From contig NZ_JABBXB010000005.1 in NCBI RefSeq assembly GCF_013387485.1, positions 248,001 through 312,000 on the forward strand: 64,000 bases of DNA, written 5' to 3'. This stretch comes from Stenotrophomonas sp. SAM-B (GTDB lineage Bacteria > Pseudomonadota > Gammaproteobacteria > Xanthomonadales > Xanthomonadaceae). Below, piece after piece: positions 1-9,754 of this stretch. The translations under genes were made by a program, and so were the position numbers. Below the pieces are notes generated by a model. The model saw only the letters and a list, made by a program, of their open reading frames with translations, was not told where the DNA came from and did no database searches. Numbering within the stretch: the first letter of the stretch is position 1; each line of letters begins with the position of its first letter.

Positions 1-1
1 G

Positions 2-676
2 CTGGGGTTCGTGGTGGCCGCGCGCCTGTCCGAGCGCCGCCCCGGCTCGTCCGCACCCCGCACGCTGTTCATCGTCATCGTCGCTGCGATGCTGGTGATG
101 CTGATCCGCGACTGCCTGGTGATTCCGCAGACCGCCGGCTCGCTGACCTACCTCGGCGGCCTGTTCCTGGTCGTGCTTGCGCCACTGTTCGCGATGCTGT
201 GGGCGTGGCTGGACCGTCGCCGCATGGACCCGTCCAAGCCGGTCAAATCCTCGATCGGCCTGGTCTTCGCCGCGCTGTCGTTCGTGCCCCTGGCACTGGC
301 CGCCCAGCACGTCGGCGCAACCGGGCAGATGGCCAGCGTGTGGTGGCTGGTGCTGGCGTACCTGATCCTGGAGATCGGCGAAATGTGCCTGTCGCCGGTT
401 GGCCTGTCGGCGGTGACCCAGCTGGCTGCGCCGCGCGTGGTCAGCCTGATGATGGGCACCTGGTTCCTGGCCACCGCGTTTTCGGAAACGCTGGCCGCGC
501 TGTTCGGCAAGCTTGCCGCGATCGAAGTGCCGGAAGGCCAGACCATGGACATCGCCAGCGCCGCCGCCAGCTACGAGCACCTGTTCTGGCTGCTGATGTG
601 GATCGGCCTGGGCTGCGCGGCGGTCGCGCTGATCTGCTCGCCGCTGCTGAAGCGGATGATGCACGGCGTGAAGTGA
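2..676 (+). CDS. POT family peptide:H+ symporter, C-terminal part
   Basis: This is the C-terminal end of a proton-dependent oligopeptide transporter of the inner membrane. The reading frame is open at the left edge (codons from base 2), so the start lies outside the window; about 224 residues are visible. They show five or six hydrophobic helices and the stretch CLSPVGLSAVTQLAAPRVVS followed by MMGTWFLATAFSE, which is characteristic of the PTR2/POT family just before the last helices. The protein ends with a short basic tail (LLKRMMHGVK). A perfect 12-base-pair hairpin follows the stop. The substrate (di- or tripeptide) is inferred from the family only. The adjacent S9 peptidase faces it and would supply peptides, but the two genes are convergent and need not be co-regulated. 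Confidence 0.9.
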   Translation: MGFVVAARLSERRPGSSAPRTLFIVIVAAMLVMLIRDCLVIPQTAGSLTYLGGLFLVVLAPLFAMLWAWLDRRRMDPSKPVKSSIGLVFAALSFVPLALAAQHVGATGQMASVWWLVLAYLILEIGEMCLSPVGLSAVTQLAAPRVVSLMMGTWFLATAFSETLAALFGKLAAIEVPEGQTMDIASAAASYEHLFWLLMWIGLGCAAVALICSPLLKRMMHGVK

Positions 677-696
677 GTCCTGCCTGCCGCGCACAC

Positions 697-724
697 GACA
701 ACGGCACCTTCCGGTGCCGTTGTC
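697..724. terminator. Hairpin between convergent genes
   Basis: A perfect 12-base-pair stem (697-708 with 713-724) with a TTCC loop lies between the convergent POT transporter and S9 peptidase genes. There is no good T run on either side, so it is terminator-like rather than a textbook intrinsic terminator. Confidence 0.55.
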
Positions 725-753
725 GTTGAAGCGGTGTTTCCTGCGCGCCGAAC

Positions 754-2727
754 TCAGGGCTGGGCCGGCGTGGACACCGTGGCGGTCTGCCCGCCCAGGC
801 TGTTGGACAGGAAGGCCAGCAGCCTGGTGTAGTACTCGCGGCGATGCGCGTCGGTGTAGAAGCCATGGCCTTCGGTGGGGTAGTACAGCGTATCCACCGG
901 CACGCCGGCCTTCTTCAGTGCCGCTTCCATCCGCCGGGTGTGCAGGATCGGAGCGCGCTCATCTTCGCCACCGGCGGCCAGGAACACGGGCACTTTGATC
1001 CGCCCGGCCAGGTTCACCGGCGATACCGCCGCCAGTGCCGTGCGGTCACCCACCCATTCCCTGAGATAGGTCTCGCCCGAGCCACGGCGCTGGATGTCGC
1101 CGGTGGTGTACATGATCGGCAGGTCATAGACACCGACATAGCCCGCCGCACACGCGTACAGCGACGGCTCCTTGGCCACGCCCATCAAAGCCGCATAGCC
1201 GCCGTAGCTCGCACCGTACATGCAGACCTTCGCGCCATCGGCGATGCCTTCGGCCACCGCCCAGCGGGTCGCGTCGGTCAGGTCGTCCTGCATGGCACCG
1301 CCCCATTCCCGGCTGCCGGCGTTGGCATGGGCCCGGCCGAAGTTGGACGACCCCCGGAAGTTGACCTGCAGCACCGCATAACCGGCGGCGGCCAGCAGCT
1401 GGCTTTCCATGTCATAGGCGCCGTCGTCGTACACGAAGAAGGGCCCCCCATGCGGCATGACGACCATCGGCAGGCGCTTGCCCTCGCTGCCCCGGGGACG
1501 GGTGACGAACCCGTGCAGCGGCATCCCGTCGCGGGCCTTCAGCGCGATCGGCTGCACCACGGCCGTGGTGTCCGGATCCACCCACTGGCTGCGGCTCACC
1601 ACCAGATCGGCCTTCTTGGCCTGCGTATCGAACACGTAGAAGTCGCCGGGATTGCTCCCCGACCAGACCTGCACCATCGCCAGCCTGCCGTCGCGCGAGG
1701 ACGAGGTAATGAACACCGCCTGGCCGCCGAAGGCCTGCTCCAGGCTGCGCTGCAGGCGGGCATCGGCCGAGGTTTCATCGAAGAAGCGGGTGCGTGGCGT
1801 GTCGCCCAGGTACAGCGCGCCGATCGGGATCGAGGTCCCGCGCCGGTAGATCACCTTGGCCGGGTCGACCACCTCGTCGCGCAGCAGTTCGCGGCGCTCG
1901 TCGGTCGCCGGGTTCCACGACACGATCGTGTCGGGGCCACTGGGCTGCTCGACCAGCAGGTAGGCGAGCCTGCCATCCTCGGAGAAGCCCAGCGCCCGCT
2001 CGATCCGTTGGCTGACGCCTTGATCGTTGACCATTTTCCAGGCCGCGCCGGCGCCGTCGCGGTAGTACAGCTTGTTGACGTTGTCACCGGCGGCGCCGTC
2101 GGCGAAGCGCACTTCCCCCTTGCCATCGGCGACGAAGTCGGCGCGCTGCACAGGCGCGCGCGCGACCGGCGTGCGCTGGCCGCTGTTGACGTCCAGGCGC
2201 TCGGCCGAGGTGAACGGATCGACCGAGAACGGCATCACCTTGACCAGCACGCGGCGGTCCTGGTCGGGCAGCGCATCGATCATGAAGGCAGCCACCGCTT
2301 CGACCTTCTTCGGCTGGATGCGCGTGCCCGGGCCGCGGCTCTGCACCCGGTAGCCGATCAGCAGCTCGCCCCGCCCGCCGTCGGCATTGATGCCGAACAG
2401 TTCGCCGGTCGGCTGCGGCTCGTCCAGCGAGCCGAACTTCTCCGCCAACCCGATCAGGACGCGCTTGTCGTTGACCCAATCGAAGTCATTGGCGTGGTTG
2501 TTCTTCGGCGGAACGAACGAGCCGATCAGCTTGCCGTCCTCGCGTCGCACGATCGCCAGCCCGGTGCGGTCCTCCATCGGAATGGTGGCCGCATAGAACG
2601 CGCCGGTCGGCGAGATCTTGATGTCCGTAAACGTATCCCGGCGCAGATAGTGCTCCAGGTCCACCGCACCGGCCTGGCCCGTCATGGCCAACAGCGCGGT
2701 CATTCCCCACACGCATGCACGCTTCAT
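754..2727 (-). CDS. Secreted S9 (prolyl oligopeptidase family) peptidase
   Basis: Serine peptidase of the alpha/beta-hydrolase S9 family, probably acting on peptides in the periplasm. The ATG at 2727 was chosen because a purine-rich ribosome site (GGGGGGAAGG) directly precedes it and because it begins a good signal peptide (MKRACVWGMTALLAMTGQAGA, cleaved near residue 21). An upstream in-frame start at 2781 lacks these features. The protein is 657 residues: an N-terminal beta-propeller-like region, then the hydrolase domain from about residue 400. The nucleophile motif GASYGGYAA places Ser at about 507, with Asp at about 589 (GGEDERAP) and His at about 621 (GHGFY). The gene stands alone. The exact peptide specificity cannot be read from the sequence. 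Confidence 0.92.
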   Translation of the reverse strand: MKRACVWGMTALLAMTGQAGAVDLEHYLRRDTFTDIKISPTGAFYAATIPMEDRTGLAIVRREDGKLIGSFVPPKNNHANDFDWVNDKRVLIGLAEKFGSLDEPQPTGELFGINADGGRGELLIGYRVQSRGPGTRIQPKKVEAVAAFMIDALPDQDRRVLVKVMPFSVDPFTSAERLDVNSGQRTPVARAPVQRADFVADGKGEVRFADGAAGDNVNKLYYRDGAGAAWKMVNDQGVSQRIERALGFSEDGRLAYLLVEQPSGPDTIVSWNPATDERRELLRDEVVDPAKVIYRRGTSIPIGALYLGDTPRTRFFDETSADARLQRSLEQAFGGQAVFITSSSRDGRLAMVQVWSGSNPGDFYVFDTQAKKADLVVSRSQWVDPDTTAVVQPIALKARDGMPLHGFVTRPRGSEGKRLPMVVMPHGGPFFVYDDGAYDMESQLLAAAGYAVLQVNFRGSSNFGRAHANAGSREWGGAMQDDLTDATRWAVAEGIADGAKVCMYGASYGGYAALMGVAKEPSLYACAAGYVGVYDLPIMYTTGDIQRRGSGETYLREWVGDRTALAAVSPVNLAGRIKVPVFLAAGGEDERAPILHTRRMEAALKKAGVPVDTLYYPTEGHGFYTDAHRREYYTRLLAFLSNSLGGQTATVSTPAQP

Positions 2728-2810
2728 CCTTCCCCCCTGCTCCACTGGACATCGTGTCCGGAAGGGCGATTTTAGGCGCAAGCGCGGCGGGTCAACCAGC
2801 GGCGTTTTCC

Positions 2811-2839
2811 AAAAAAAATGGCACCGCGAACGGTGCCAT
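2811..2839 (-). terminator. Intrinsic terminator of argO
   Basis: Read on the minus strand: a 9-base-pair perfect stem (ATGGCACCG/CGGTGCCAT) closed by a stable TTCG tetraloop and followed by a run of seven or more T. It sits just after the argO stop and before the S9 peptidase start. Confidence 0.93.
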
Positions 2840-2866
2840 CTCCAGGGCCTGCATCGAGGAGAGAGT

Positions 2867-3502
2867 TCAATGCATGCCGCGGAACGCGAGGCTGAGCGCC
2901 AGGATCGACAGGATCACCGCGATGGTGCCGTCGAGGATGCGCCAGGTTTTGGGCTTGGTGAACAACGGGGCCAGCAGGCGCGCGCCCAGGCCCTGGGCGG
3001 TGAGCCACAGGCAGCTGGCGGTGAACACGCCGGCGGCGAAGGCCATGCGTGCGTTGCCGAAGTTCTCGGCAATGCCACCGATGACCATCATGTCCAGCCA
3101 GAAGTGCGGGTTGATCAGCGAGAACCCGACCGCCGAGATCAGCACCGCGCGGCGCGAGGTGCTGTCGCCATCGTCCACATGCATGCCGCCGCCACCGGCC
3201 AGCGCGCGTCGCGCCGACTGCCAGGCATACCAGGCCAGGAAGGCGACACCGCCCCACAGCACCACCGTGGTGAGCCACGGCACCGCCTGGGTCAGCGTGC
3301 GCAGGCCGGCCACGCTGGCGAAGATGAAGATGCCATCGATGGCGGCACACGTGGCCACCACCGGAATGATGTGCCTGCGCAGGATGCCCTGGCGCAGGAT
3401 GAACGCGCTCTGCGCGCCGACCACCGCGAACAGGCCGATGCCGGTTGCGGCACCACTGAGCCACGCGCTCAGCCCGGCGCCGCCGGAAAGGATCGAAAAC
3501 AT
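2867..3502 (-). CDS. argO: LysE/ArgO family basic amino-acid exporter
   Basis: Inner-membrane exporter of arginine (and probably lysine or canavanine). The start at 3502 (MFSILSGG) gives 211 residues, the usual length for ArgO; the longer open frame to 3586 adds an Arg/His-rich stretch that is not membrane-like. Six hydrophobic segments are visible, with the family motifs GLFAVVGAQSAFILRQG near the N-terminus and INPHFWLDMMVIGG in the middle. The gene is divergent from an argP-type LysR regulator, the classical arrangement in which ArgP with bound arginine activates argO. An intrinsic terminator follows. The arginine assignment rests on family and neighbour; lysine cannot be excluded. Confidence 0.9.
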   Translation of the reverse strand: MFSILSGGAGLSAWLSGAATGIGLFAVVGAQSAFILRQGILRRHIIPVVATCAAIDGIFIFASVAGLRTLTQAVPWLTTVVLWGGVAFLAWYAWQSARRALAGGGGMHVDDGDSTSRRAVLISAVGFSLINPHFWLDMMVIGGIAENFGNARMAFAAGVFTASCLWLTAQGLGARLLAPLFTKPKTWRILDGTIAVILSILALSLAFRGMH

Positions 3503-3636
3503 GGGATACCACCTGTGTCTTGCCGGGGGGCGGTGCCTCGCCAAGGCGTACAGCACCGGATGGCGCATATTGTCGCGCCGCAACATTAAAAAGTAGAGCT
3601 AAACTTACTTAACCATCTTTAGCAGAACTTAAGATC
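3503..3636. promoter_or_regulatory. Divergent argO/argP promoter region
   Basis: This 134-base spacer between the divergent argO and argP starts is AT-rich near argP (around 3582-3630), unlike the surrounding coding DNA. By analogy with other proteobacteria it should carry the ArgP binding site and both promoters. No exact -35/-10 pair or operator could be fixed by eye. Confidence 0.5.
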
Positions 3637-4542
3637 ATGCGCATCGACCATGCCCAGCTCCGTGCCTTGGCCGCAGTGATCCGCGAAGGCAGCTTCGAGC
3701 GTGCCGCGCAGTCGCTCAATGTCACCGCCTCGGCGGTCTCCCAGCGGGTCAAGGCGCTGGAGGACCGGGTCGGTCGCCTGCTGGTCAAGCGCTCGTCCCC
3801 GGCGGTGGCCACCACCGAGGGCCAGGTGCTGGTCCAGCTGGCCGAGCAGACCGCCCTGCTCGAGCACGATGCCCTGCACCGGATGGGCATCGCCGATGAA
3901 GACCTGCCCCACGCCAGCATCCCGGTGGCGGTGAACCATGACAGCCTGGAAACCTGGTTCCCCGAGGCCGCCCTGCAGTTCGCGCGGCAGACCGGCACCA
4001 CGCTGGATCTGCGCTCGGAGGACCAGGACCACACCGTGGCCCTGCTCCGCCAGGGCGCCGTGCTGGGCGCGGTGACCACGCTGGACGAGCCGGTACAGGG
4101 CTGCCAGATCCACGCGCTGGGCAGCATCCGCTATGCGGCCACCTGCACCCCGGCCTTCCACGAGCAGTACTTCGCCAAGGGCGTCAACGCGCAGTCGCTG
4201 GCCCAGGCGCCGGTGCTGGTGTTCAACCGCAAGGACGACATGCAGGCCCGCTTCGCCCGCCGCCTGGCCGGCAACGACCTGCCGCTGACCGCGCCGACCT
4301 GGTGGATTCCCTCCACCCGCGCCTTCGTCCAGGCCAACCTCGGTGGGCTGGGCTGGACCATGAACCCGCTGCCGCTGGTCAAGCGCCATCTCGATGCCGG
4401 CCGGCTGGTGCACATGAAACAGCGCGCCTGGGAAGACGTGCCGCTGTACTGGCAGCACTGGAAGGGCGACGTGCAGACGATGGCGCTGCTGACCCGCGCG
4501 GTACTGGCGGCCTCGGCGACGCTGGTGCGGCGGAAGCGGTAA
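3637..4542 (+). CDS. argP: LysR-type regulator ArgP
   Basis: Transcription regulator of the LysR family, ArgP/IciA subgroup, expected to sense arginine/lysine and activate the divergent argO. The 301 residues match the family length. The N-terminal winged helix-turn-helix lies at about residues 5-60 (DHAQLRALAAVIREGSFERAA, then ASAVSQRVKALEDRVGRLLV); the effector domain spans about 90-295. The ATG at 3637 gives the typical short N-terminus (MRIDHAQL) of this subgroup. Orientation and neighbour support the name more strongly than the DNA-binding domain alone. Confidence 0.9.
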   Translation: MRIDHAQLRALAAVIREGSFERAAQSLNVTASAVSQRVKALEDRVGRLLVKRSSPAVATTEGQVLVQLAEQTALLEHDALHRMGIADEDLPHASIPVAVNHDSLETWFPEAALQFARQTGTTLDLRSEDQDHTVALLRQGAVLGAVTTLDEPVQGCQIHALGSIRYAATCTPAFHEQYFAKGVNAQSLAQAPVLVFNRKDDMQARFARRLAGNDLPLTAPTWWIPSTRAFVQANLGGLGWTMNPLPLVKRHLDAGRLVHMKQRAWEDVPLYWQHWKGDVQTMALLTRAVLAASATLVRRKR

Positions 4543-4623
4543 AAGCGGCGGCCCAGCCCTGCCCTACACAGACCACCGACTCGGCCCGGTGCAGGATCGG
4601 CCCATCCAGCCGTGGGGGTCTCG

Positions 4624-5208
4624 ATGGACAGCGATCCGGTCTACCTGCACATCCGGGTGGTGCTCAGCATCATCCTCGGCCTGAGCATCACCACCCTGCT
4701 GCGCGGCCTGGCCGGGATCATCGAACACCCCAAGCGCCGCGGCTGGTCGTGGATCCACCTGTGCTGGGTGGTCTGGGCGCTGATCTCGGTGGTGACGTTC
4801 TGGTGGTGGGAGTTCCGCCTGGGGCAGGTCCGGCAGTGGACCTTCGAGCTGTATCTGTTCGTGATCGCCTACTGCGCCGCGTGGTACATGCTCTGCGTCC
4901 TGCTGTTTCCCGACGATGTGCGCGAGTTCGGCAGCTATGAGAATTACCTGCTGCAGCGGCGCGGCGGCTTCTTCGGGATGCTGGCGCTGGTCACCCTGCT
5001 CGATCTGGTCGATACCGCCATCAAGGGCCACAGCCGCTGGCAGATGCTCGGCGATGCCTACTGGGTCCACACGGTGGTGATGCTGGCGATCGCGGGGTTG
5101 GGCATCGTCCTGCGCCAGCGCCGCGCCCACCTGGCCCTGGCCCTGATAGCGCTGATCTATCAAGCCAGCTATTTCCTTCTTGAATACTTCACTTTGGCCA
5201 GCGACTGA
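4624..5208 (+). CDS. Conserved multi-pass membrane protein, function unknown
   Basis: A 194-residue integral membrane protein with no function that I recognise. The ATG at 4624 has a G-rich ribosome site (GGGGG) six bases upstream; a GTG at 4612 in the same frame is less likely. Five or six hydrophobic segments are visible, rich in Trp (for example [20 protein letters not shown] near residue 45), with one polar loop containing [21 protein letters not shown]. There are no catalytic motifs. It lies between argP and mqo on the same strand but with spaces of 81 and 152 bases, so it is probably a separate unit. Confidence 0.8.
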   Translation: MDSDPVYLHIRVVLSIILGLSITTLLRGLAGIIEHPKRRGWSWIHLCWVVWALISVVTFWWWEFRLGQVRQWTFELYLFVIAYCAAWYMLCVLLFPDDVREFGSYENYLLQRRGGFFGMLALVTLLDLVDTAIKGHSRWQMLGDAYWVHTVVMLAIAGLGIVLRQRRAHLALALIALIYQASYFLLEYFTLASD

Positions 5209-5292
5209 CCGGGCGCGGCACACCGACCGGATGCTGCGTTGCACCAAATCCGTACCGGAAAGGGCTAAAATCGCCTCCAAGGTACCGCTGTG

Positions 5293-5312
5293 ACGCCCGT
5301 CTTCACGGGCGT
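5293..5312 (+). promoter_or_regulatory. Hairpin in the mqo leader
   Basis: A perfect 8-base-pair stem (ACGCCCGT/ACGGGCGT) with a CTTC loop lies about 50 bases before the mqo start, with no T run. A -10-like TAAAAT is at 5266-5271. It could stabilise the leader RNA or be incidental; nothing more can be said. Confidence 0.35.
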
Positions 5313-5360
5313 TCCCGGCAGCGGCGGCATCCTTCCCATGTCTCCCTACCTGAGATCCCC

Positions 5361-7058
5361 ATGAAAAAACTAGCGAAGGTCGTCCTCGGCCTGTTCGTGG
5401 TGTTGCTGTTGGCAGCGGCACTGTTCCTGTACTGGCCGCTGCATCAGCGCTCGGTCCCGGCCGCCGGCAACGACAAGCCGGTCGACGTCGTCCTGGTCGG
5501 CGGCGGCATCATGAGCATCACGCTCGCCACCTTCCTGCAGGAGCTGCAACCGGACTGGAACATCCAGGTCTATGAGCGCCTGGACGGGGTCGCACTGGAA
5601 AGTTCGGACGGCTGGAACAACGCCGGTACCGGCCATTCCGCGTTCGCCGAGCTGAACTACACCCCGGAACTGCCCGACGGCAGCATCGAGACCAAACGTG
5701 CGGTCGGCATCGCCGAGCAGTTCGAGATCTCGCGCCAGTTCTGGTCGCACCAGGTCCGCGAGGGCCGCCTGAGCCAGCCCAGCGATTTCATCAATCCGAC
5801 CCCGCACATGAGCTTCGTCTGGGGCGATGAGAACATCGCCTACCTGCACAAGCGCCAGCAGGCGCTGGTCAAGAACCCGCTGTTCTACGGCATGCAGTAC
5901 TCCGAGGACGCCGCGCAGATCAAGCAGTGGGCACCGCTGCTGATGGAAGGCCGCGACCCGAAGCAGAAGGTCGCCGCGACCTGGATGCCGCTGGGCACCG
6001 ACGTGAACTTCGGGGTGATCACCCGCCAGCTCACCGCCGGCCTGCAACGCAGCCCGAATTTCAGGCTGCACCTCAACCATGAAGTGCGCGCCCTGCGCCA
6101 GAACGACGACAAGAGCTGGAACGTCACGGTCAAGGACCTGGCCTCGGACACCGAATCGACGATCAAGTCGCGCTTCGTCTTCATCGGTGCCGGTGGCGCC
6201 GCGCTCAAGCTGCTGCAGCTGTCGGGCATTCCGGAATCGAAGAACTATGCCGGTTTCCCGGTGGGGGGCCAGTTCCTGGCCTTCCAGTCGCCGGCGATCG
6301 CCGGGCGTCATTCGGTGAAGGCCTATGGCATGGCCGAAACCGGCTCGCCGCCGATGTCGGTGCCGCATCTGGATGCGCGCAAGCTGGATGGCAAGCCGGT
6401 GGTGCTGTTCGGGCCGTTCGCGCTGTACAGCACCAAATTCCTCAAGCATGGCTCGTGGTTCGACCTGTATTCCTCGGTCAACCACAACAACGTGGCCGGC
6501 ATGATGGACGTGGGTCTGGAGAACCTGGACCTGGTGAAGTACCTGATGGGCCAGGCGCGCCTGAACGATGACGACCGCCAGGCCGAGCTGGTCAAGTACT
6601 ACCCGAATGCCAAGCGTGAGGACTGGAAGCTGGTCACCGCCGGCCAGCGCGTGCAGATCATCAAGAACGACCCGGAGAAGGGCCCGATCCTGCAGTTCGG
6701 TACCGAGATCGTGACCGATCAGGACCACACCCTGGCCGCCCTGCTCGGCGCCTCGCCGGGTGCCTCGACCTCGCCGCCGATCATGCTCGACCTGCTCAAG
6801 AAGGCGTTCCCCGAGCAGATGGCCGCGGGCTGGGAAGCACGCCTGAAGGAAATCGTGCCGTCGTATGGCCGCAAGCTCAACGACAGTCCCGCGCTGACCA
6901 ATGAGATCCGCCGCCTGACCAGCGAGACGCTGAAGCTGCCCTACCTGGACGTGCCGCTGGAAGGCGCGACCAGCCCGGCGGTGATGCTGACCCCGCCGCC
7001 GGCCGCCAAGCCGGCCGAGGCCAAGCGCAACGCCAACGAAGAACTGCAGGCCCTGTAA
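5361..7058 (+). CDS. mqo: Malate:quinone oxidoreductase
   Basis: FAD-dependent enzyme of the TCA cycle that oxidises malate to oxaloacetate and passes electrons to the quinone pool at the cytoplasmic membrane. The protein is 565 residues. An N-terminal hydrophobic segment ([20 protein letters not shown], residues 2-21) is followed by the FAD-binding motif [20 protein letters not shown] (about 42-61) and the Mqo signature around [20 protein letters not shown]. The C-terminal half carries [20 protein letters not shown], also typical. The N-terminal segment may act as a membrane anchor or signal sequence, as seen in some other Mqo proteins. The protein ends in a variable Ala/Pro/Lys-rich tail. 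A strong terminator follows at 7101-7133, so the gene is probably monocistronic. Confidence 0.95.
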   Translation: MKKLAKVVLGLFVVLLLAAALFLYWPLHQRSVPAAGNDKPVDVVLVGGGIMSITLATFLQELQPDWNIQVYERLDGVALESSDGWNNAGTGHSAFAELNYTPELPDGSIETKRAVGIAEQFEISRQFWSHQVREGRLSQPSDFINPTPHMSFVWGDENIAYLHKRQQALVKNPLFYGMQYSEDAAQIKQWAPLLMEGRDPKQKVAATWMPLGTDVNFGVITRQLTAGLQRSPNFRLHLNHEVRALRQNDDKSWNVTVKDLASDTESTIKSRFVFIGAGGAALKLLQLSGIPESKNYAGFPVGGQFLAFQSPAIAGRHSVKAYGMAETGSPPMSVPHLDARKLDGKPVVLFGPFALYSTKFLKHGSWFDLYSSVNHNNVAGMMDVGLENLDLVKYLMGQARLNDDDRQAELVKYYPNAKREDWKLVTAGQRVQIIKNDPEKGPILQFGTEIVTDQDHTLAALLGASPGASTSPPIMLDLLKKAFPEQMAAGWEARLKEIVPSYGRKLNDSPALTNEIRRLTSETLKLPYLDVPLEGATSPAVMLTPPPAAKPAEAKRNANEELQAL

Positions 7059-7100
7059 GCCTGCTCCGGCGGGGCCTGCGGGCCCTTGCCACGGTTTCCC

Positions 7101-7133
7101 TCCGGCCACCCTCGCGGTGGCCGGTTGCGTTTT
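7101..7133 (+). terminator. Intrinsic terminator of mqo
   Basis: A 9-base-pair GC-rich stem (CCGGCCACC/GGTGGCCGG) with a 5-base loop is followed shortly by TTTTT at 7129-7133, 43 bases after the mqo stop. Confidence 0.88.
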
Positions 7134-7392
7134 TGGGTCTCTCGCCGCCGCTCGGCCCCTCTACGCCGACGCGGACGATTGTTCAAGAATTGTAAAGCGA
7201 CTGAGAACGATTTACATTTACGCATCGCAGGGTTGTCGCTTCGGGCGGTTGACGGTCTCAACGGACTGCCGTCACCCCGGAGCTGCCCCACACCCTGCCT
7301 TTCCCAGGATGGATCTGCCCTGTGCCTGGCGCCTGCGCGCCGGCGTTGCCTGCCTGTTGCCCTCATTCCTTACTGCCCGTCCAGAGACCCCC
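7134..7392 (+). promoter_or_regulatory. Leader of the TonB receptor with a Fur-like site
   Basis: The gap between mqo and the receptor start is 334 bases long; after the mqo terminator it contains no convincing gene. The AT-rich patch 7178-7220 stands out, and TGAGAACGATTTACATTTA at 7202-7220 resembles a degenerate Fur box (GATAATGATAATCATTATC-type). A siderophore receptor downstream makes Fur control likely, but the match is partial. Confidence 0.35.
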
Positions 7393-9591
7393 ATGTCCCT
7401 CCGCGCCCACCCGCTCCGCTCCCGCCGTGCCCCACTGGCCCTGGCCCTGCTTTCCGCCCTGTCGCTGACCGCTCCGCAGGCCTTCGCCGATGCGCTGGCC
7501 GACGCCAGCGGCAGTGCCGATGCCAAGACGCTGGACAAAGTCAGCGTGGTCGGTGCGCGCGCGATGCCCTCGAGCACCACGCGTCTGCCGATCAGCCTGC
7601 AGGAAACCCCGCAATCGGCGACCTCGATCGGCCTGCAGCGGCTGCAGGACGAATCGTTGTTCAGCATCAACGACGTGATGCGCAACGTCACCGGCGTCAG
7701 CGTCTCCTTCTACGACACCCAGCGCCCGCTGTACTACGCGCGCGGTTTTGCCATCACCGATTTCCAGGTGGACGGCATCCCCACCTACAGCGGCTCGACC
7801 AACCAGGAATACGACACCGCCTTCTACGATCGCGTTGAAGTGATCCGCGGCGCCAACGGCCTGCTGAGCGGGGCCGGCGTGCCGTCGGCCACGGTCAACC
7901 TGCTGCGCAAGCGACCGGGCAAGGAATTCGATGCCTCCTTTGCAGTGAGCGCCGGCAGCTGGGACTACCAGCGCATGGAAGCCGACGTCACCGCGCCGCT
8001 GACCGCCGATGGCCGGTTCCGCAGCCGCGTCGTCGCCGCCTACACCGACCGTGATCTGTATTACGACCGTTACCACGAGAACAAGATGGCCGGCATGGCC
8101 GTGCTGGAAGGTGACCTGACCGACAGCACCACGCTGACCGTGGGCTACCAGACCCAGGACAACAATCCGGTCGGTTCGACCTGGGGCACCGTGCCCTTCT
8201 TCGACAGCCAGGGCAACTTCGCGCACCTGCCGCGCTCGACCAACGTCGCCCCGAAGTGGAGCTACTGGCAGCGCGAGACCAGCACCGCGTTCGCGAACCT
8301 GGAACAGCGCTTCGGCGAGGACTGGCTGCTGAAGATCAACACCGCCTACACCCAGGGCAACGTGCAGAACGTGCGCGTGTACGGCAGCGGCTACCCCGAT
8401 CCGGCCACCGGCGCGGGCATTTTCCTGCGCACCGCCGCCGGCGATTCGGAAGACACCCGTCGCAACGTCGATGCCTATCTGAGTGGCACCTTCACCCTGT
8501 TCGGCCGCGAACACGACCTGACCGTGGGCGGCCAGTGGGCGGATATCGAGGGCACCACGAACACCATCGCGCTGCGCTACCCCACCGACTGGGCACGGTG
8601 CGGAACCGAGCGCTGCTACTACATCCCGGACATCCGCGCGTGGGATGGCGACATCTCCGAAGTGACCTACTCGCGTACCGGCGCACGCCGCGTCGCCAAG
8701 ACCACGCAGAGCGGCGTCTACGTGGCTACCCGCCTGCGCCTGGCCGATCCGCTGGCGCTGATCGCCGGTGCGCGCCTGAGCCGCTGGGAGACGCTGACCC
8801 GTTCCTACAACGCGGCCGGTGCGTACACCGGCACGAGCGGCGCCTACAAAGTGACCGATGAAGTCACGCCCTATGTAGGCCTGGTGTACGACATCACCCC
8901 GCAGGTGGCCGCGTATGCCAGCTACACCGAGATCTTCAACCCGCAGAACTTCAAGGACCGCAACGAAAACCTGCTGGCGCCGGTGGAAGGTTCGAATCTG
9001 GAAGCAGGCATCAAGTCGCAGTGGTTCGACGGTCGCCTGACCGCCAACGCGGCGGTATTCGAGGCCAAGCAGGACAACTACGCGGTACTCGATACGAGCG
9101 TGCCGGAGCGCTCGCTCAGCGATGGCAGCTCGGCCTACATCGGCATCAACGGCACCAAGGCACGCGGCTGGGAAGTGGACGTCAACGGCGAGATCCTGCC
9201 GGGCTGGACGGTCAATGCCGGCTTCACCCACGTCAAGGTGACCCGCGCGGCCACCGATCTGCTGTACGCCAACCCGGCCGAAGATCTGCTGCAGTTCAAC
9301 ACCCAGGTGCGGCTGCGCGGCGCGCTGGAGCGCCTGAGCGTGGGCGCGGGCGTGCAGTGGCAGAGCAAGGTGCAGGGCTACAACATCCCCTATCCGCTCG
9401 GCGGCACGGTGACGGTGAACCAGCCGGCCTACGCGCTGGTGCAGTTCAATGCCAACTACCGCATCAGCGACAGCTGGACGGCCACCCTCAGCGTGCGCAA
9501 CGCGCTGGACAAGACCTACTGGGCGAACCTGGATTACAACAACTACGGCGAACCGCGCTTCGTCGCGTTGAGCCTGCGCTGGAAGTACTGA
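7393..9591 (+). CDS. TonB-dependent siderophore receptor
   Basis: Outer-membrane receptor that imports a ferric siderophore using TonB energy. The ATG at 7393 starts a clear signal peptide (ending near ALTAPQAFA, about residue 34) and gives 732 residues, normal for the family. After a short N-terminal region with a TonB-box-like DKVSVVGAR, the plug domain runs to about residue 190 and includes YYARGFAITDFQVDGIPTYS and RVEVIRGANGLLSGAGVPSA, the signature of the FhuE/FpvA-like siderophore subfamily. The 22-strand barrel follows and ends in the aromatic RFVALSLRWKY, the usual C-terminal outer-membrane signal. The siderophore cannot be named. A Fur-like site lies upstream and a strong terminator downstream. 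Confidence 0.93.
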   Translation: MSLRAHPLRSRRAPLALALLSALSLTAPQAFADALADASGSADAKTLDKVSVVGARAMPSSTTRLPISLQETPQSATSIGLQRLQDESLFSINDVMRNVTGVSVSFYDTQRPLYYARGFAITDFQVDGIPTYSGSTNQEYDTAFYDRVEVIRGANGLLSGAGVPSATVNLLRKRPGKEFDASFAVSAGSWDYQRMEADVTAPLTADGRFRSRVVAAYTDRDLYYDRYHENKMAGMAVLEGDLTDSTTLTVGYQTQDNNPVGSTWGTVPFFDSQGNFAHLPRSTNVAPKWSYWQRETSTAFANLEQRFGEDWLLKINTAYTQGNVQNVRVYGSGYPDPATGAGIFLRTAAGDSEDTRRNVDAYLSGTFTLFGREHDLTVGGQWADIEGTTNTIALRYPTDWARCGTERCYYIPDIRAWDGDISEVTYSRTGARRVAKTTQSGVYVATRLRLADPLALIAGARLSRWETLTRSYNAAGAYTGTSGAYKVTDEVTPYVGLVYDITPQVAAYASYTEIFNPQNFKDRNENLLAPVEGSNLEAGIKSQWFDGRLTANAAVFEAKQDNYAVLDTSVPERSLSDGSSAYIGINGTKARGWEVDVNGEILPGWTVNAGFTHVKVTRAATDLLYANPAEDLLQFNTQVRLRGALERLSVGAGVQWQSKVQGYNIPYPLGGTVTVNQPAYALVQFNANYRISDSWTATLSVRNALDKTYWANLDYNNYGEPRFVALSLRWKY

Positions 9592-9619
9592 GGCCTGGCG
9601 ACATCGCTGTGTTGAACGC

Positions 9620-9649
9620 ACGGGTCGCCTTCGGGCGGCCCGTTTTTTT
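9620..9649 (+). terminator. Intrinsic terminator of the siderophore receptor
   Basis: CGGGTCGCC and GGCGGCCCG pair (one G:T) around a TTCG tetraloop at 9630-9633 and are followed by seven T (9643-9649), 30 bases after the receptor stop. Confidence 0.93.
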
Positions 9650-9666
9650 CCGCCCACCGCACACAG

Positions 9667-9736
9667 GTAGTGCCGGCCGCTGGCCGGCTCCTCAAGAACC
9701 CGACATCGTGCAGAGCCGGCCAGCGGCCGGCACTAC
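9667..9736. repeat. SMAG-type REP pair, inverted
   Basis: Two 24-base units, 9667-9690 and 9713-9736, are perfect inverted copies of each other separated by 22 bases. Each unit begins with the tetranucleotide GTAG (read outward) followed by a GC-rich stem-loop (GCCGGCC..GGCCGGC). GTAG-headed palindromes of this kind are the SMAG elements of Stenotrophomonas maltophilia; an exact copy of the same 24 bases is at 58956-58979. Paired units can form a long cruciform and often sit between genes. Confidence 0.85.
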
Positions 9737-9754
9737 CTTCTCGGCACCCTGCGT